The position numbers were made by a program, and so were the translations under genes. 64,000 bases of DNA from Acephala macrosclerotiorum (lineage: Eukaryota; Ascomycota; Leotiomycetes; Helotiales; Mollisiaceae): contig MU119485.1 of assembly GCA_014904845.1 (NCBI GenBank), positions 1,885 through 65,884 of the forward strand, written 5' to 3'. The notes under the pieces are model-generated. The model did not search any database, was not told where the DNA came from, and saw only the letters and a program-made list of their open reading frames with translations. Each line of letters starts with the position of its first letter. Position 1 is the first letter of the stretch. Positions 1 through 13,295 of this stretch are shown here, piece after piece.

Positions 1-3000
1 ATTCGTATTTAAAAACTTTTTCAAAGTTTTATTAAATATTAATTTTATTATAATATTTATTGAATTATTTTAATCGTTAATTTATTGAATTTTTTACAAT
101 TTTTTACGTTTATACGATTAACGAAAAATTATAATATTGATCATAAAACGTTTTTCTTTGATCGTTTTCAATTTGATTAAATATTCGTATAACGAATATA
201 AATTTATATAAACAATTGTCGAAATCTTAAAAAAATCGAATTATTAAATGATTATATCAATAATAAATTCGATTACGATTATTATATCGATTTTTTTTAT
301 TATACTATATATTTTAAAAATTAAAACGTTTTTAATAATACGTTTACTTTTAATAGAATTGTAATAAATGAAATTTTCTTTGATCTTAAATTTTTTATCG
401 TTCAATTAATATTTATTTACTACAATAATTTTATATTTAATTTAAAAATTAAAATTTTTATTATTTATAAATAAACTATCGATAAAAACGAAAAATTTTA
501 TTATAAATAAATTAAAAACAATATATTTAAATCTTCGATTTAAATTTTTAATTTATTATTTCAATTTTTTGTTCAATATAATAATTTTTTTTTTATTAAA
601 TTTTAATATTAAATAATAATAAATAAATCGAAAATTGTTTTAAATTAATAAATTATAATAATATAAATTTTTTTAATTCGTTGTTTTTAATATTTAATTT
701 GAAAATTAAATAATTTAATATTTATTAATTTAATTTTCTTATTTTAATTTTTTTATTGTAATTGAATTATATTTTTAAATTAAATTAAAATACATTTATT
801 AAAAATCAATAATATTTTTAGTATTAAAATTTAATATTATTAAATTTTTTTTTTTTTTTGTTAATATAAGTATATCGTCGATTTATATTTTAATAACATT
901 GAAAAATCTTTTAATAATTGTAATTAGAAAATAAAAATCGTATATTGATATAATTATAAATAGTTTTTTTTATAGTATTTATAATATGTAATTTATTAAT
1001 ATATTTTTATTTTTATAATTTTATATAAAGATTTCAAAATAATTATAATTGTATTTAATAAATATAAATAGTAGATTTTTTTTAATAAACGTATTAATAT
1101 AAATCGTTAAAAGTTTATCGTAAATTGAATATAAATTTGAATAATATTATAAAATTATATTTTGATTTTTTTGTTTAAAAATTAAATTAAAAAAAATATT
1201 AATACTATAATTAATTATTGATTAATTTTTTAAATTATTGAAAATTATATAAAAATTAATTTTTTTTTTTCGTTATTATATTCTTAGATTACTAATTTCG
1301 ATTTCTTGTAAAAAGTATTAATAGTTTTTTTTTAATCTCGTTAATTAATCTCGAATTGAAAATTCGAATTTTAATATATTTAATAAAATTGTATTAAACG
1401 AAATTAAAAAAAAATTTTATAATCAAATTATCGATTTTTTTTTTTAAAGTACTTTAAATAATTGTTTAAAAATTGTAATTATATTTTTTTTTTTATAATT
1501 TCAATAATAATTTTGTATTGTTTTTTTTTTATTTATTATAAAAACTATAAAAATTTTAATTTTTTCAATAATAATAATAAAAAATTAATCGTTGAAATCT
1601 TTGTAATTTTTCTCGTTATTTTCAATAAAATTATAATATTTATTTTATTTAGATTTTTTATTATATATATTTTTATTTTATAATTTTTTTAAATATTTTT
1701 AATTATATTTTTTAATTGGTTTTTGATTTAATTTATTTGATTAAAAAAATAAAAAAGTTTTTTTTAATCAAAAAATAATAAAATTTCTTTTTAATTTTTT
1801 TAATTATTTTTTTAATTATTAATTTAATTATAAATTTCTAATATTTTTTTTTTTTATATAATAAAATTTAATAATCGTTAAACGAAAATTAATCAATTTA
1901 TAAAATATATTTATCGTATATATTTTTCTATTAATTATTAATAATTTATAGAGTTTTTTTATTTGCTTTTTTTATATTAAATACGTACTTCGAATAAATT
2001 TAATAAATTTAATATAAACTTTATATTTAAATCGTTTTTTATTGTAAACGCGTTATTGATTTAATATTAAACGTATAAACAATGTATTTCTTTAATAATT
2101 ATTCGAATTATTTTAATTTTTTTAATAATTAATAATAATAACGCGTCGTTACTAATTATTTTAAAATAAATTTCAAAGACTAATAACGTAAATATAATAT
2201 CGTTCGATTTTATCGAATTGTTAATAGTTTTAATTACTATTTATAAAATTATATTTTTATCGATTTATTTTTCGATTAATTTATCGTAAATAATCTTGTA
2301 AATTCAACGTAATAAAATGTAATATTTTTTTACTTTTTCTATATTATTATAAGTTTCAATAAATATTTTTTTGATTTCAATTATTATTATTTTAATATTT
2401 TATTGAAACTTTATAAACGTGAAATTTTTCTCGATATTATAAACAATATAATCTAATAATTTTTAATACGTATTAATTTAATAAATACGTAATATATTTT
2501 ATATTGTTTTTATAGATATGTTTTTTATAAATTTAATAATTTGAAATACTATAAACGAGTTTATTATTTGTAATATTAATTTTTTATTTAAATATAAAAC
2601 GTCAATAATAATTAAATAATTGAACTCGTAATTATTTTATAAAATAAATTTAAATTTTTCAAATAATTATTTATATATTTAATAATAATAATAATATTTA
2701 ATAAAATATTAAATATATTTAATATTTATATTATAATTAACTCGTTGAAAAACTTTTATAAAACGTTATATCGATAAGTAATTAAAGCGTTTATATAGTT
2801 AATATAATTTGATATTAGTAAAATAATTTCAAATTAAATTTTTTTTCGATTAATATAATAATATCTATAGATAATTTTATTTTTTTACAATTAAAACGAT
2901 TTTATTTTTTTGAATTAAAATATTTTTCAAATTATCGAGTTTTATATTTATAGTATTTATATTTTGAATGTAAAATAAAAAAAGTATATTTATAAAAATA

Positions 3001-6000
3001 ATATAAAATATAATAATATTTAATAATATATTGATTCGAATAATTTTTTACAATAAAATAATATTTTTATTAAAACGAATCTTATAAATTCTAATTGTAA
3101 AAATATTTAATTGAACGTTAATATTAAATATTCAAAATACTATAAATTACGATTAATCAATAATTAATATTTCGACGATTTTATTGTTTAATATAATTTT
3201 TGGAAAAATTTCTAAAAAATATTAATCTTTGAAAATAAAAAATAAATATTGATTCGATTCAATTAATTCGAATTATAATTATAAAATATTGAATATATTT
3301 TCTTTTGTAATAATATAATAAATAAATTAATTATTTAAAATAATTATTATTTACATATTATCGATTTTTTTAAATTTAATAAAAAAAAATTTATTCTCGT
3401 TTTTTATTTTTATATTTATTAGTAATTGATTTGTTTTTATTATTTGAATATTTTTCGATAGACTTTTTATTTTTTCGATTTTAATAAAAAAATTTTAATA
3501 ATAAATTATTGTAATATTTCGATTTATTGTATATTGAATTTATTATTGAAATTTCATATATATTTATTGTCGTTTTTTTATCGTATACTTTGTAAATTAG
3601 TATCTCGATTTACTATAAATATAATACTTTTTTTAGTATAATTCTTTTTGAAATTTATAATTTCTACGATATTTATTTCAACAATTTTCTCGATTTTAAT
3701 ATTTTTCTCGATTTTATTTTCGATCGCTTTTTTTTTCTCGTTTTTTATACGTATAATCGATTCAATTTTAATTAAATTCGTTTTTTTTTTTTTTTTTAAA
3801 AAATAGAATTCAAATTATATTATTGTATTTCACGTAATCGTATTGTAATATTTATTATTAATTATAATTCAATGTAAATACTTTTGAAAATATTAATAAA
3901 TTTATAAAAAATAAAATTGTATTTTTTAATATCTCGATAAATATTAATAATTTGATTTTATAGATTATATTTCGTTTAATATTTTAATAATAAATTAAAT
4001 TGAATTTTTTGAAATTAATTAAAAAATAATTATAAATAATTCAATTTAAATTTTATTGAATTAATTGTAATAATTTTTATTAGAATTGTTTCTTTTTATA
4101 AAAACATATATAATTAACGATTTTTTTTAATTTCGAAATAAATTTTTATTATTATTATTAATACAATAAAATCGAAGTTTTTTTTTATTAATTTATCGAA
4201 ATAAAATATATTTATACGTTTTATAAAATTAATAAAAAATATTTTATCGTATTAATTTTGAAATAATTTAATTTTATTATAATAATTATAAAAAATTAAT
4301 AATTTGCGATTAAAAATATTTTATAAATTGTTATATATATTCGATTGTTATTAAAAAAATTACTAATAAATAAATTGAATATTTTATATTATATTAAATA
4401 AATTCGCATATATAAAAAAAATTGTAATAAAAAAAATATAAAATAAATTCGTATTTATAGAAAAAATTACAATAAAAAGAATATAAAAAATAATTATAAA
4501 AATAATTATTGTCGTAAAAAGAAAATTCGTACTATTAATTGAAATCGAAAAAGTAATTATATTTTAAATATTGATTATTAATATTAAAATATTTTAATTT
4601 GTTAATTTAATTAATTAATTTTATCGAAAAAAAAAAATTTATTTTTTAATTGATTAATAATTTCTTTTTGTATTCATTTATAAAAAAAATTTTATTAAAA
4701 AACTTTTTTCAAATTATTAATAATAAATTTTTTATTTTTTAATATTTAAATTTCGTAAATATATAAAAAATTTTAAAAACGATATATAAGATTTTTATAT
4801 ATTAAACGTAAGATTTATAGCGTGTATTTTTTAAAATTCTTTTGAAAATATTTTTATAAATTGCAATTCGAGTATTTTTTTTTTTTGTATATTTTAAATC
4901 GATAAAAAATGTATTTATTTAATGTTTTTTTATTGAGATTTTTATCGTTCGTAAAATCGGAATTTTTTTTTTATTTGTTTTTATTATAAAGAAATTTAAT
5001 TTTAAATAAATTTATTATCTTGAAAAATAATTATATAATAAATAATAAAAAAATTAAAAATTTTAATTCGAATTCAAATAAATATTATTATTAATATTTA
5101 TACGTTTTCGATCAAATAATAAATAAAATTGTAAAAAAATTTTATCGATTTTATTTTTAATATAATTTCGAGTAAATTAATATAAACTTAAAATCGTTTT
5201 CGCGTTTTTTTATTCGTCTTTTGTAAACGTTATTATTTTACGTAGTAAACGTAAATTTAAAAAGTAAATATAAACTTGAAATTATTTTCGTATTATTTTT
5301 TTTAAGTTTTTAATAATTTCGATATTTTTGACGCGTTTTTATAAGAAAGTTTTTATAGATTCTTATTTTTTCGAAAATACATTAATTATTTTAAACGCGT
5401 TTTATAATAAATTTAATAAAATTTTTATTTTATTATAATTAAATTTTTTTAAATAAATTTTTACTATTTCGTAATTGATTAAACAATTACTAATTAGTAT
5501 TAATATTATTAAAAATACTTATTACTAGTAATAAACTAAAAACGAAATAAATAAATAAATTAAATAATTCGTTAATTGATTGTAAATTGCAAATTTAATA
5601 AACGTATAAAAATTGAAAAATATAATTTCAATTTTAGTACAAATAATATTAATTTTGATTTGATTTAATATTATATGTGATTATTAAATTAATATTATAT
5701 TTACAATTATAATAATAATTTTAAAATTAATAAAAAAAATTTAAAAACGAAATAAAAATTATTATATAATATATAAATTAATAATAAATTTATTAAATAA
5801 ATTTAATTAAATATCGATATTAATAATAAATTAATATTTTAATATTAAATAAATATTAAAAAAAATTAAAATAAAAATAAATTTAATTATATTCGAAAAA
5901 TATAATTTATAATATTAAAATTTTTTTTAAATAAATTTTTATATTCGAAAAATAATAATTTAAATTTAAAATAATATTTTTTTTATTAATTTTATAATTA

Positions 6001-7930
6001 TATAACTTTTAAAAAAAAATTAAAAAATTTTTTTTAATAAATATAATTATAATAATTATTTATAATAATTTAATATAAAAAATAAATATTTAAAAAAAAA
6101 AAGTTTTATTAATCGTTTTTATTAAAAAATACATATATTAATATTATTATTAATAAATTAATAATAATTTAATCGATTATTAATATTATTAATTATTTTA
6201 ATTTAATATTAATAATATTTATTTAATTTATTATAAAAATTTTAAATGAATTTATTAAACGCGTATTAAAATATTAAATTATAAAATTAAAAATTATTAA
6301 ATTTTAAAATTTTTATTAAAATTTATATATAAACTTATAATCGCTTTTTATTCGATTAATTATTAAAAATATTAAAATAATAAATGAAAATAAAAAATAA
6401 AAATATTATTATTTTTTAAAATTTAATCGTAAAATCGATCGATTTAAATAAAGTTTATACGTATAAAAACGTCGATTTAATATGTAAATAATTATATTAT
6501 TTAATTTTAAAAATTTTAAAATATTTCAAAATTAAATAATTTAATTAATTAAATATAATTATATAAATATTATACGTAATCGTATATAATTGTTCAAAAG
6601 TCGAAAATTTTAATATTTTTATAAATCGAAATTTATTTATTAATTAATAATCGATTTTTTAATTAAACGATAAAATTTTTATTAAAAATATTTTTTTATT
6701 TTAAATATTAATAAATTTATTAATTTTATTATTTAATAAAATTTCAAATTGTTATTTTATTTTAATAATTTAAATATTTATAAAACGTTTAAATTAAAAA
6801 TTTTTAATTTGAAATTTGAAATAAAAAAAAATATTTATTAATTAATTCGTTTATAAATCGACGAATAAATTTTTTTTTAAAAATAAAAAAAATATTTTAA
6901 TATTATAAAATTAAATTTTAAAATAATTATTATTATTTTAAATATAAATTTTAAAAACGTTATTTTTATTTTATTAAAATATTATATATAATTTATTAAA
7001 AAAAAATAAACGAATATATAAAATATTTTTTTCGTTTTGAAAAAAAATTATTTAATAATTTATTAAATGAATTAATAATAATCGAGTTTTTTTTTATTTA
7101 ATATATATTTTATTTTAATAAAATTAATAAATTAATAAAATTTTTAATATTTAAAATATATTTCTTTTAATATATTATTAGTTTAAAATTTTAAATAAAA
7201 ATATATTTTTAAAATTTTATATTAACAATTTTTTATTTAAAAATTTTGTTTTTATATTAAATTATTATAATTAATTTAATATATTTAAATTACTTTTTTT
7301 AATATATATTTTAAAAAAAAACTTTATATATATAATACGTATTACGTACGTATTATTAATTAATATATAAATCTCGTAATTAAAAATAAATTTTATTATT
7401 TATTTATATATATATATTATATTTTTTATTTTTATTATTTTTTTTTTCGTTTTTTATATAATATTGAATCAAATTTTAATTTATATTAATAAATAATTTG
7501 TAATTATAAACGTATATTAATTAAAATTTTAATATTTTTTATTAAATTAATTATATATTAATTCGAAATTATTATATAATTATTTTTATTATTAAATTAA
7601 AATTAAAATATTTATTATATAAAAATTTATAATTTTATATATTTTATTAAATTTATTATAAAATAAAAATTAATACAATAAATATATTTAATAAACGTAT
7701 AAAAAATTAAAATTTTATTTATTATTTAATAATTTAAAAAATAATTATTATAATTATTATATATTTAATTATATTAAAATTAATAATTAAAATATTTATT
7801 TTAATAATAAATTATATAATATTATTAATAATAAATTTCGATTTATAATTTTATATTACAATTTCGAACTTTGATAATTTTTTTAATAAAAAATAATTTA
7901 AAATCTATTACTATTGAATAAAAATTAAAA
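1..7930. repeat. AT-rich block, RIP-degraded repeat (left)
   Basis: Almost pure A/T sequence with no credible ORF; the single open frame at 1462-1683 is low-complexity Phe/Ile/Asn. The remaining C and G residues lie mostly in CpG (acg, tcg), as expected if C followed by A, T or C had been converted to T on both strands. Some CpA and CpT survive, so this copy is less saturated than the block at the right end of the window. Parts of it (about 100-400 and 1,900-2,300) align collinearly with about 59,790-60,040 and 61,450-61,800, so both derive from one element. The edge at about 7,930 is sharp. The class of element cannot be told. Confidence 0.9.
5500..5700 (+). repeat. RIP-mutated copy of the repeat end preserved at 14,991-15,200
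   Basis: This stretch matches the reverse complement of about 14,991-15,200. Both contain the string aaaaacgaaataaataaata, then a segment reading ttgaaaaatataatttcaat, then 65 bases (5,636-5,700) that align without gaps to the GC-rich island of the middle block. In those 65 bases nearly every difference is C in the island against T here, or G against A. This copy is therefore the heavily mutated sister. Similarity fades after 5,700, so this may be the end of the element. Confidence 0.75.
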
Positions 7931-8963
7931 ATTTTATTTTTAAGTTTTAAAAACCACTCGATTATTACAAATCGACAAAAGGAGTTACGTGCAAAAAAAA
8001 GAAATCTTATTATTAAAAAACTCCGTAAAAGCCGAAAACTCTAGTCAAGTAGAATTCCTTTTAATAAAAGCAAAAAGCGCTTGATCGAATACCACTAGAC
8101 TATATTTTCCCGCAACCGCGCTTTGATGCCAGAACGCGACCGCTTAGCATCTAGTATATTTACTATTGCTTCTATTCGTAGTAGCGGTTGGTCAACATTG
8201 AATTATCCTCACTTCTATTTAAGGACGTGCTCTTTCAAGCCCCTCTTTAAACAATATCTAGATTGTTTCTATAATCATAAGAGTCTCCGCTTGCCACGAC
8301 ATCTTCAGTAAGATACACTTTGAGAGACTCCGCTCAGCGGTTGATCAACTGCCTAATTCTCTATCCGATCAACATTAGTCACAGCAATCGGATCTCGCAG
8401 TTTTGTCTCAGCCGGACGAGGAAGAAAGCCAATCGGATATAGTCGACTCTCAAGAGCTTCTACAATCATCTCAGACATCCCAGCCATCATACAAAAAGTC
8501 AAGAAGCAATCGATCGTAAATTAGATAGGAAACACTTGACCGGTGGACTTTGCAGAGGCTGAATAGTACTCTCGAAGCACTCTAAGGCACGGGTTACGCA
8601 CGATCACGAGTCGTTTTCTACGTCCTTGTATTAATATGCATTCGTCATGGTCACGATGGATGAAGGGCAGGGCAGCAAGATTGCGGCGATAGTGAGGCAA
8701 TCAGCCCTTTGGGAAAAGAGTAGTAAGTAAATGTACGGCGAGGCGAGAACTAGACATCAGCATTGTTTTGCTACAAAGGGTTTGGGGAAAGCTGAACAGT
8801 ACAATGCAACTGTATCATCGTCCATATATCTTTCTCCCTAGGCATTGGTGACAGTCACATCATATCTGATATTCTAGTTCTTTAGGAACCCGTTACAATA
8901 ACATCAGGGTTGATCTATCTTGCTCCTTTAGCCCCGGTGACAGCTATATCATAGTTGATAAGT
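7931..8963. other. Transition zone, no gene recognised
   Basis: Composition returns to normal within about 100 bases of 7,930. A 62-codon open frame at 8,123-8,311 has no recognisable domain. A 48-codon frame at about 8,376-8,520 encodes a Ser/Gln/Glu-rich peptide (includes QPDEEESQSD) that could be a fragment of a transposon protein, but nothing proves it. I see no RNA gene that passes inspection. Confidence 0.5.
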
Positions 8964-9593
8964 CTAGCTCAAATCTTGCTCCAGCTGAACTCGTTTGACG
9001 GGAAGTCCTGCAGCATCTCCGTACCACTTCTTAGTTAGAAGTCCGTCACCTTCCCCCGCTCCTGAGTATCCGAGATGTTGTGTAATTCCTTCTATGTAGG
9101 CAGTCCATGAGGTTGCTTTGGGCAGCTGCAAGCCTGCGGTAACTCCAACCATCTGAGTTTCTTACTGTAGTGTTCCGCCTAATGTCACCGGCCCAAACGC
9201 CCAAACCACTCAATGTGTCTGCCCGCCGAGCTCGTCGACACAAAGAAAAAGAGAAGAGATAGTATCTGCTCTGATGACGATGACCTTGATGGTAGCAACG
9301 TTGGTGCTGGCGAGAGCGATGACGACTTCGGTACCGAGCATAATGAGAACTCCAGTGGCCACGACAATGATGCTCTTGAACACGGCAACCTCGTCAACGA
9401 GGCTGTAGAGGGAATTAGACACTTTGATGCGTTCTGCTGTGAGGACATCCGCCTGATGATAATGCGGAGTCCCCAGAGCGGAGAGCGAGATGTGCTCCTA
9501 GTCTCTCTATCGACATGCAAGACCGGTAGGAGAGTTTCTCGGGGCAATAGCAGGAGTCCGCACGCCGGCCTCCTGCTTTTTTGGGTTCTTTGA
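8964..9593. other. Antisense pair of open frames, coding strand uncertain
   Basis: The plus frame 9,213-9,593 (126 codons) encodes an acidic Asp/Ser-rich peptide. The minus strand carries an overlapping hydrophobic frame at 9,210-9,422 (runs of Val, Ile, Leu) followed by a frame at 8,964-9,152 that ends in a peptide containing TSWTAYIEGITQHLGYSG. The minus frame has C-ending codons and a good 3' splice site (ctctacag) just inside its 5' end, which favours a small spliced minus-strand gene. GAC/GAT runs on one strand read as GTC/ATC on the other, so codon bias alone cannot decide. No family recognised; a decayed gene is possible. Confidence 0.3.
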
Positions 9594-10070
9594 TGAGGAT
9601 ATTTGACTCAGAAACGACGGCGATAGCATTGCGATGCTAAGAAGAGACAGGCCTCCAGATAAGGGATCGAATGTCAGCGGGTAATTTTAGGAAACCCTTG
9701 AAGCCTCGTTTGACGTCCGTATTGGTTGCTGCGTGAGGCATAGTGCTTGATGCCATTTTATTTTAAGGGACTTCGAACCCCCTTGAGGGGATTTTTGTTT
9801 GCTAGGGATGCACGGGAATAAATGTTAAGAGGAGGGGTAGTGGGGATAATGTTGAAGTCGAATTATGGGTTTTGGTGTAATGGTTGAGTAAGATAGAGTC
9901 ACGTAGATTGTTTTTGTAAGTTAGGTGAGAGGAAAGATGGAATTAGATGAAGAAAGAACAACCCCCCTACTCCCCGCCGGAAGCTCCTCAAAAAGCAGCG
10001 GATATTTGCTTTAGTGGAACTTGATCGCATTTAAGCAGTTCATTAAATTTCATTTACTTCTTCTGTAGAC
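9594..10070. other. Intergenic, nothing recognised
   Basis: This 477-base stretch lies downstream of the HET gene on its minus strand. It includes short G-rich and C-rich patches but no open frame, RNA gene or repeat that I can support. Confidence 0.5.
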
Positions 10071-12279
10071 TCACACAATGGTCAGCTCAGTTTTATCTTT
10101 CCCTCCACAAAGGAAGGAAAGAAGAGGTCGGCAATCTTCTTGGGATAAGTATGGTTCTGGCGAACCAGTGTTCACGAAGCCCAATCGCTCGAATGCATCC
10201 GGTGTACGCCTCCCAAGAATGATGCACGAGAACCAAATCTTCCCCAAGCCTCCGGTCCTCTCATCTTTCTCGTGCCAGAAGCCGACAACGAGAAGCCACA
10301 CGCGCTCTCCGTTTACTAACCTACCATTTGAGTCAGGAGGAGCTCGGACCGCGGTGCACTCATATTTGTCGCTTTCGGTTGCTAAGCTGTGATCCTGAGT
10401 GATCTGATTGACATGATGATGTTCAAGAGGTACATCCGCCATGAACGGAATCCGCCAGTGCGTCTCGTTCAACCATAGTTCGTGCGACCAGAGGAATCCG
10501 TTGCCAGCGTTAGGGTGGATGTGGATTCGGCCTTCCTTGACGGGAGCTCGTAAGCGCAGAAAGCCACCTTCGTTAACTTCGCCAAAAGGATTGGAGAATG
10601 TTTTGGGTTTGCAGTCTACGTTTATTATTTGGACATGGCAGGTGCCTCCTCTCCCTGCGCTGGTATCAGGATGATAGTAGACGTTGCCTTCCACAGACGC
10701 CCAGGAGAAAGACGGCGCTCTCGGGTTTTCCGTCGCGCGCCACCGTACAATCTCCCACATGTGCCGCTCCCAGCAAAGATCCCAGGCTAGATTACGTTTC
10801 CAGAGGCCGGCAAAGTACTCATCCCCGGTTGCTGCTGCAATTTTAGATGCAACACCGGCGAGTGCAGGGAGCTTGTCTTTGGCATACGTCAAGCGCCGGT
10901 GCGAGAACTCTTTGACAGTCTCTTGCCAGAATGCGTAAGCTCCGGACGGACTTACGATTGAATGAATGGAAGAATGATGCCGCGACCTATCGCGGTGGCC
11001 TCCTTCGCATGTTCTATGAGTCTTACACATCCATTGGAGCTCTGTGCTGGAGTAATTGACAAGACGCGTAGCGAGGATTCGTTCCTGAAGAGTCCAAGCA
11101 CGCTCATCGAGCGGATCTGGATTACTGTAATACCCTTCATATGTCTCATGCATGCCGGTGGCCGGGATCTTTCGAGCAAGTGCACTCGCCGAATCACTGT
11201 TCTGGCCAACGGGAATTGATTGCGACTCGGACCGATTTGGTGTGTTAAGAAAGGACTGACCGCTATGTGCGGACGATCCTGCAGCGATGACAAGGTAGGC
11301 ATTCTCGTAGATTTGTGCCATCTGTGCGCTTTGTTCTGCCCAGTCTTTGTCATCGTCCTGTATGATGCACAGGGAATCGATCCAGATGTACTTGATCTTC
11401 AACCTGAGAGTCAGAAGTATGGCGTCACGGAATAGATTTGGCAGCTCGTCATAGCCGATGATGGTTTTGTGATGCTCGAGCGTTTCTGAGATCGTTCTCA
11501 GCCGTTTCACCTGCTGGCCCCAGCAATGACTTAGAGCAGTATATATGAGTGATGCTTCGTTGTCTCCCTCCACAAGTCTGCAGCTTTCTTCCTTGGGTCT
11601 TAACTCTATGAGCCTCTTAGGTGTGAAGGACTTTGCTGAGCGACATATCGTGTGCCGGGAAGTGCATTCTTGAATGCATCTGTCAAGGAAGTCGACAGCT
11701 TCGGGCCCGTTTGGATGGCGTGATATTTCATCGAGCTTGTGAATTCGACCCCAAAGAGCCCCGATATCTGTGTTGGTTCTCAGCAATTTGGAATTTGTTC
11801 GCGATTAAAACCTGTAATTTCTAGTTGAAAGCTATTCTAGGCGGAGCCTTACCTCTGTTCGTGAACAGCTCAAAAGAAATGCGCTTATTGCAGCGAGTCC
11901 AGACGGTAACTTTGGGATTCTGTCCGCGCTCAAGCCAAATATTGATCTCGGTTCCCTTCATACCGAGAATCTCGCAAGCCTGGAGGAGCAACGCGCAGTA
12001 GATGCAGCCTGTCCTCCTGCGCTCATTGAGCTCCCCAAACTCTCGGTTGAATAAGGCAACTCGGCCTGCACCCCACTGGCTCAGCAACTCCGCGTCCGAA
12101 TATAGGGTTCTGCCCCTGGAGCCCAAGGGACTTCGAGGTACGACACTCCGCTCCGTAAGGGTTTCAGTGGGGTCAAGATTCTGGCAAACTGGGCAACACG
12201 GAGAGACAATTGTCTCCCTGCCACTGGCTATGATATCTTGTGCAGACGTGAGTGCAGGACTGGATTGATGTAACGACAT
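10071..12279 (-). CDS. HET-domain (heterokaryon incompatibility) protein
   Basis: Two exons, 12279-11853 and 11767-10071, joined across an 85-nt intron (GTAAGG...ACACAG); 707 residues. The HET domain spans roughly residues 218-390. Seen in order: YTALSHCWG (218-226), WIDSLCIIQD (271-280) followed by DW and an IYENA segment, and RAWTLQERILATRL with QWMC near 365-390. These are the three conserved HET blocks. The N-terminal 150 residues carry Cys pairs (CCPVC, CIYCAL), common in long fungal HET proteins. HET proteins trigger cell death on fusion of incompatible hyphae, or act as related self/non-self factors; the partner here is unknown. The gene is complete, so it is probably functional. A HET relict lies about 700 bases upstream. 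The start is the first ATG before the Cys-rich region. Confidence 0.9.
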
Positions 12280-12971
12280 TGTTGTGATGCCGCTGCTGTG
12301 TGAGTTTTTAGATAAAGACTAGAGTGTTTTAAGTCTTGACGACACTGAAAGAGATAGTGTTGATGGCAACCCACTATGCTTTATGCGGGTCTGTGCTTTC
12401 TAGCCTGTGTAACATATCTGTTGGATAGGGTATGGCCCAATCTGTGTGGTTCTGTTTGCGCACAGGCTCGCCTCACTAAAATTCCGACCATTCAGCACGC
12501 TCAGAAATGTCGCTTTAAGTGTACCGGGAGGTTCCGTAACCGTTGCTGAAGAACCAAAGAACTCTTCTTCCTTCTCAATTGACTCCAAAAAAGAAACTTC
12601 TTCTATCCCCAGGTGGAAAAGCTTTATCCTCCTTCATTTCCCTTGTCAAATGAAGAGAGAAAGCTCTCAGAAATTAGATCAGCCATTAGTGGCGGCGTGT
12701 CTTGAGCGCAGACTTAGGAGTCTCAAAGTGGCGAAAACAAGCATCCTTACCACCTTCCCAAAGCGCTATCAGCTGAACCCATGCCTCTTCTCAAGCGTCT
12801 TCCGAGCCGATTGTGTTTTTCTTGTCATCATCTGAACCTTTGCCTTCATGATTGTTGTCTGCTTCTTCCAGACTTTTTAGTGCCATAAAGATATGCGTTA
12901 CACGCCCGGCAGCTAGTTAAATTAGGCGGCTATAAGAGGACACAAATTATATTGTATTTGGTAAGAATAAA
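12280..12971. other. Upstream region of the HET gene, no gene seen
   Basis: This is the probable promoter and 5' region of the HET gene. The 129-codon plus frame at 12,446-12,835 looks like chance: Ser/Lys/Arg-rich, no domain, and no supporting splice pattern. Composition becomes AT-rich after about 12,900. Confidence 0.4.
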
Positions 12972-13295
12972 TTAAAATATTGTATAAATACAGTAACACC
13001 CCCCCCCCCCCCAAAAAAAGCCTTGCTCTTCCGTAAAGCGAATGATTCTCGGGGATAGCAATCTCTTTTGGAGAATCCAAGCTCTTGAGTCCATGGCTGC
13101 CCTGTCTACTTGATCCGTATAGATATGTCTTCCGGGACCGCCATGAACTTGTGTGCAGTTTTGCCAGCGTCTTCCCATGTCAGAATGAAGGGAGAAGTCC
13201 ACCACTACCACCTTTTGAACCGCTGCCAGCAATATTGAGAAACCCTTGTGCGTACATGTCCCCCATTTAGACGATTCAGTGAGCCAGCCTCCCAC
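12972..13295 (-). pseudogene. HET-domain relict
   Basis: The open frame carries the third conserved block of a HET domain: after RRWQNCTQVHGG comes DSRAWILQKRLLSPRIIRF, then TEEQGFF. In intact proteins this reads like DSRAWxLQERLLSPRxLHF followed by a Trp-Glu-Cys motif. Here the Trp-Glu-Cys end is replaced by glycine codons from a run of 14 C (12,999-13,012), after which the sequence turns AT-rich. The first two HET blocks are absent upstream. It is a separate relict and not an exon of the intact gene, which already has its own third block. Probably truncated when the AT-rich repeat invaded or decayed. Confidence 0.7.

Noticed and set aside
1462..1683. 73-codon frame inside the left AT block
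   Set aside because: Phe/Ile/Asn-only translation, as expected from A/T-only DNA; no evidence of coding.
8070..8112. Minus-strand tRNA-like A box (TATAGTCTAGTGGTATTCGATC) followed by a T-run about 90 bases later
   Set aside because: It resembles the D-arm region of tRNA-Glu or tRNA-Asp, but no anticodon stem, B box or acceptor pairing could be found. Most likely chance or a tRNA-derived fragment.
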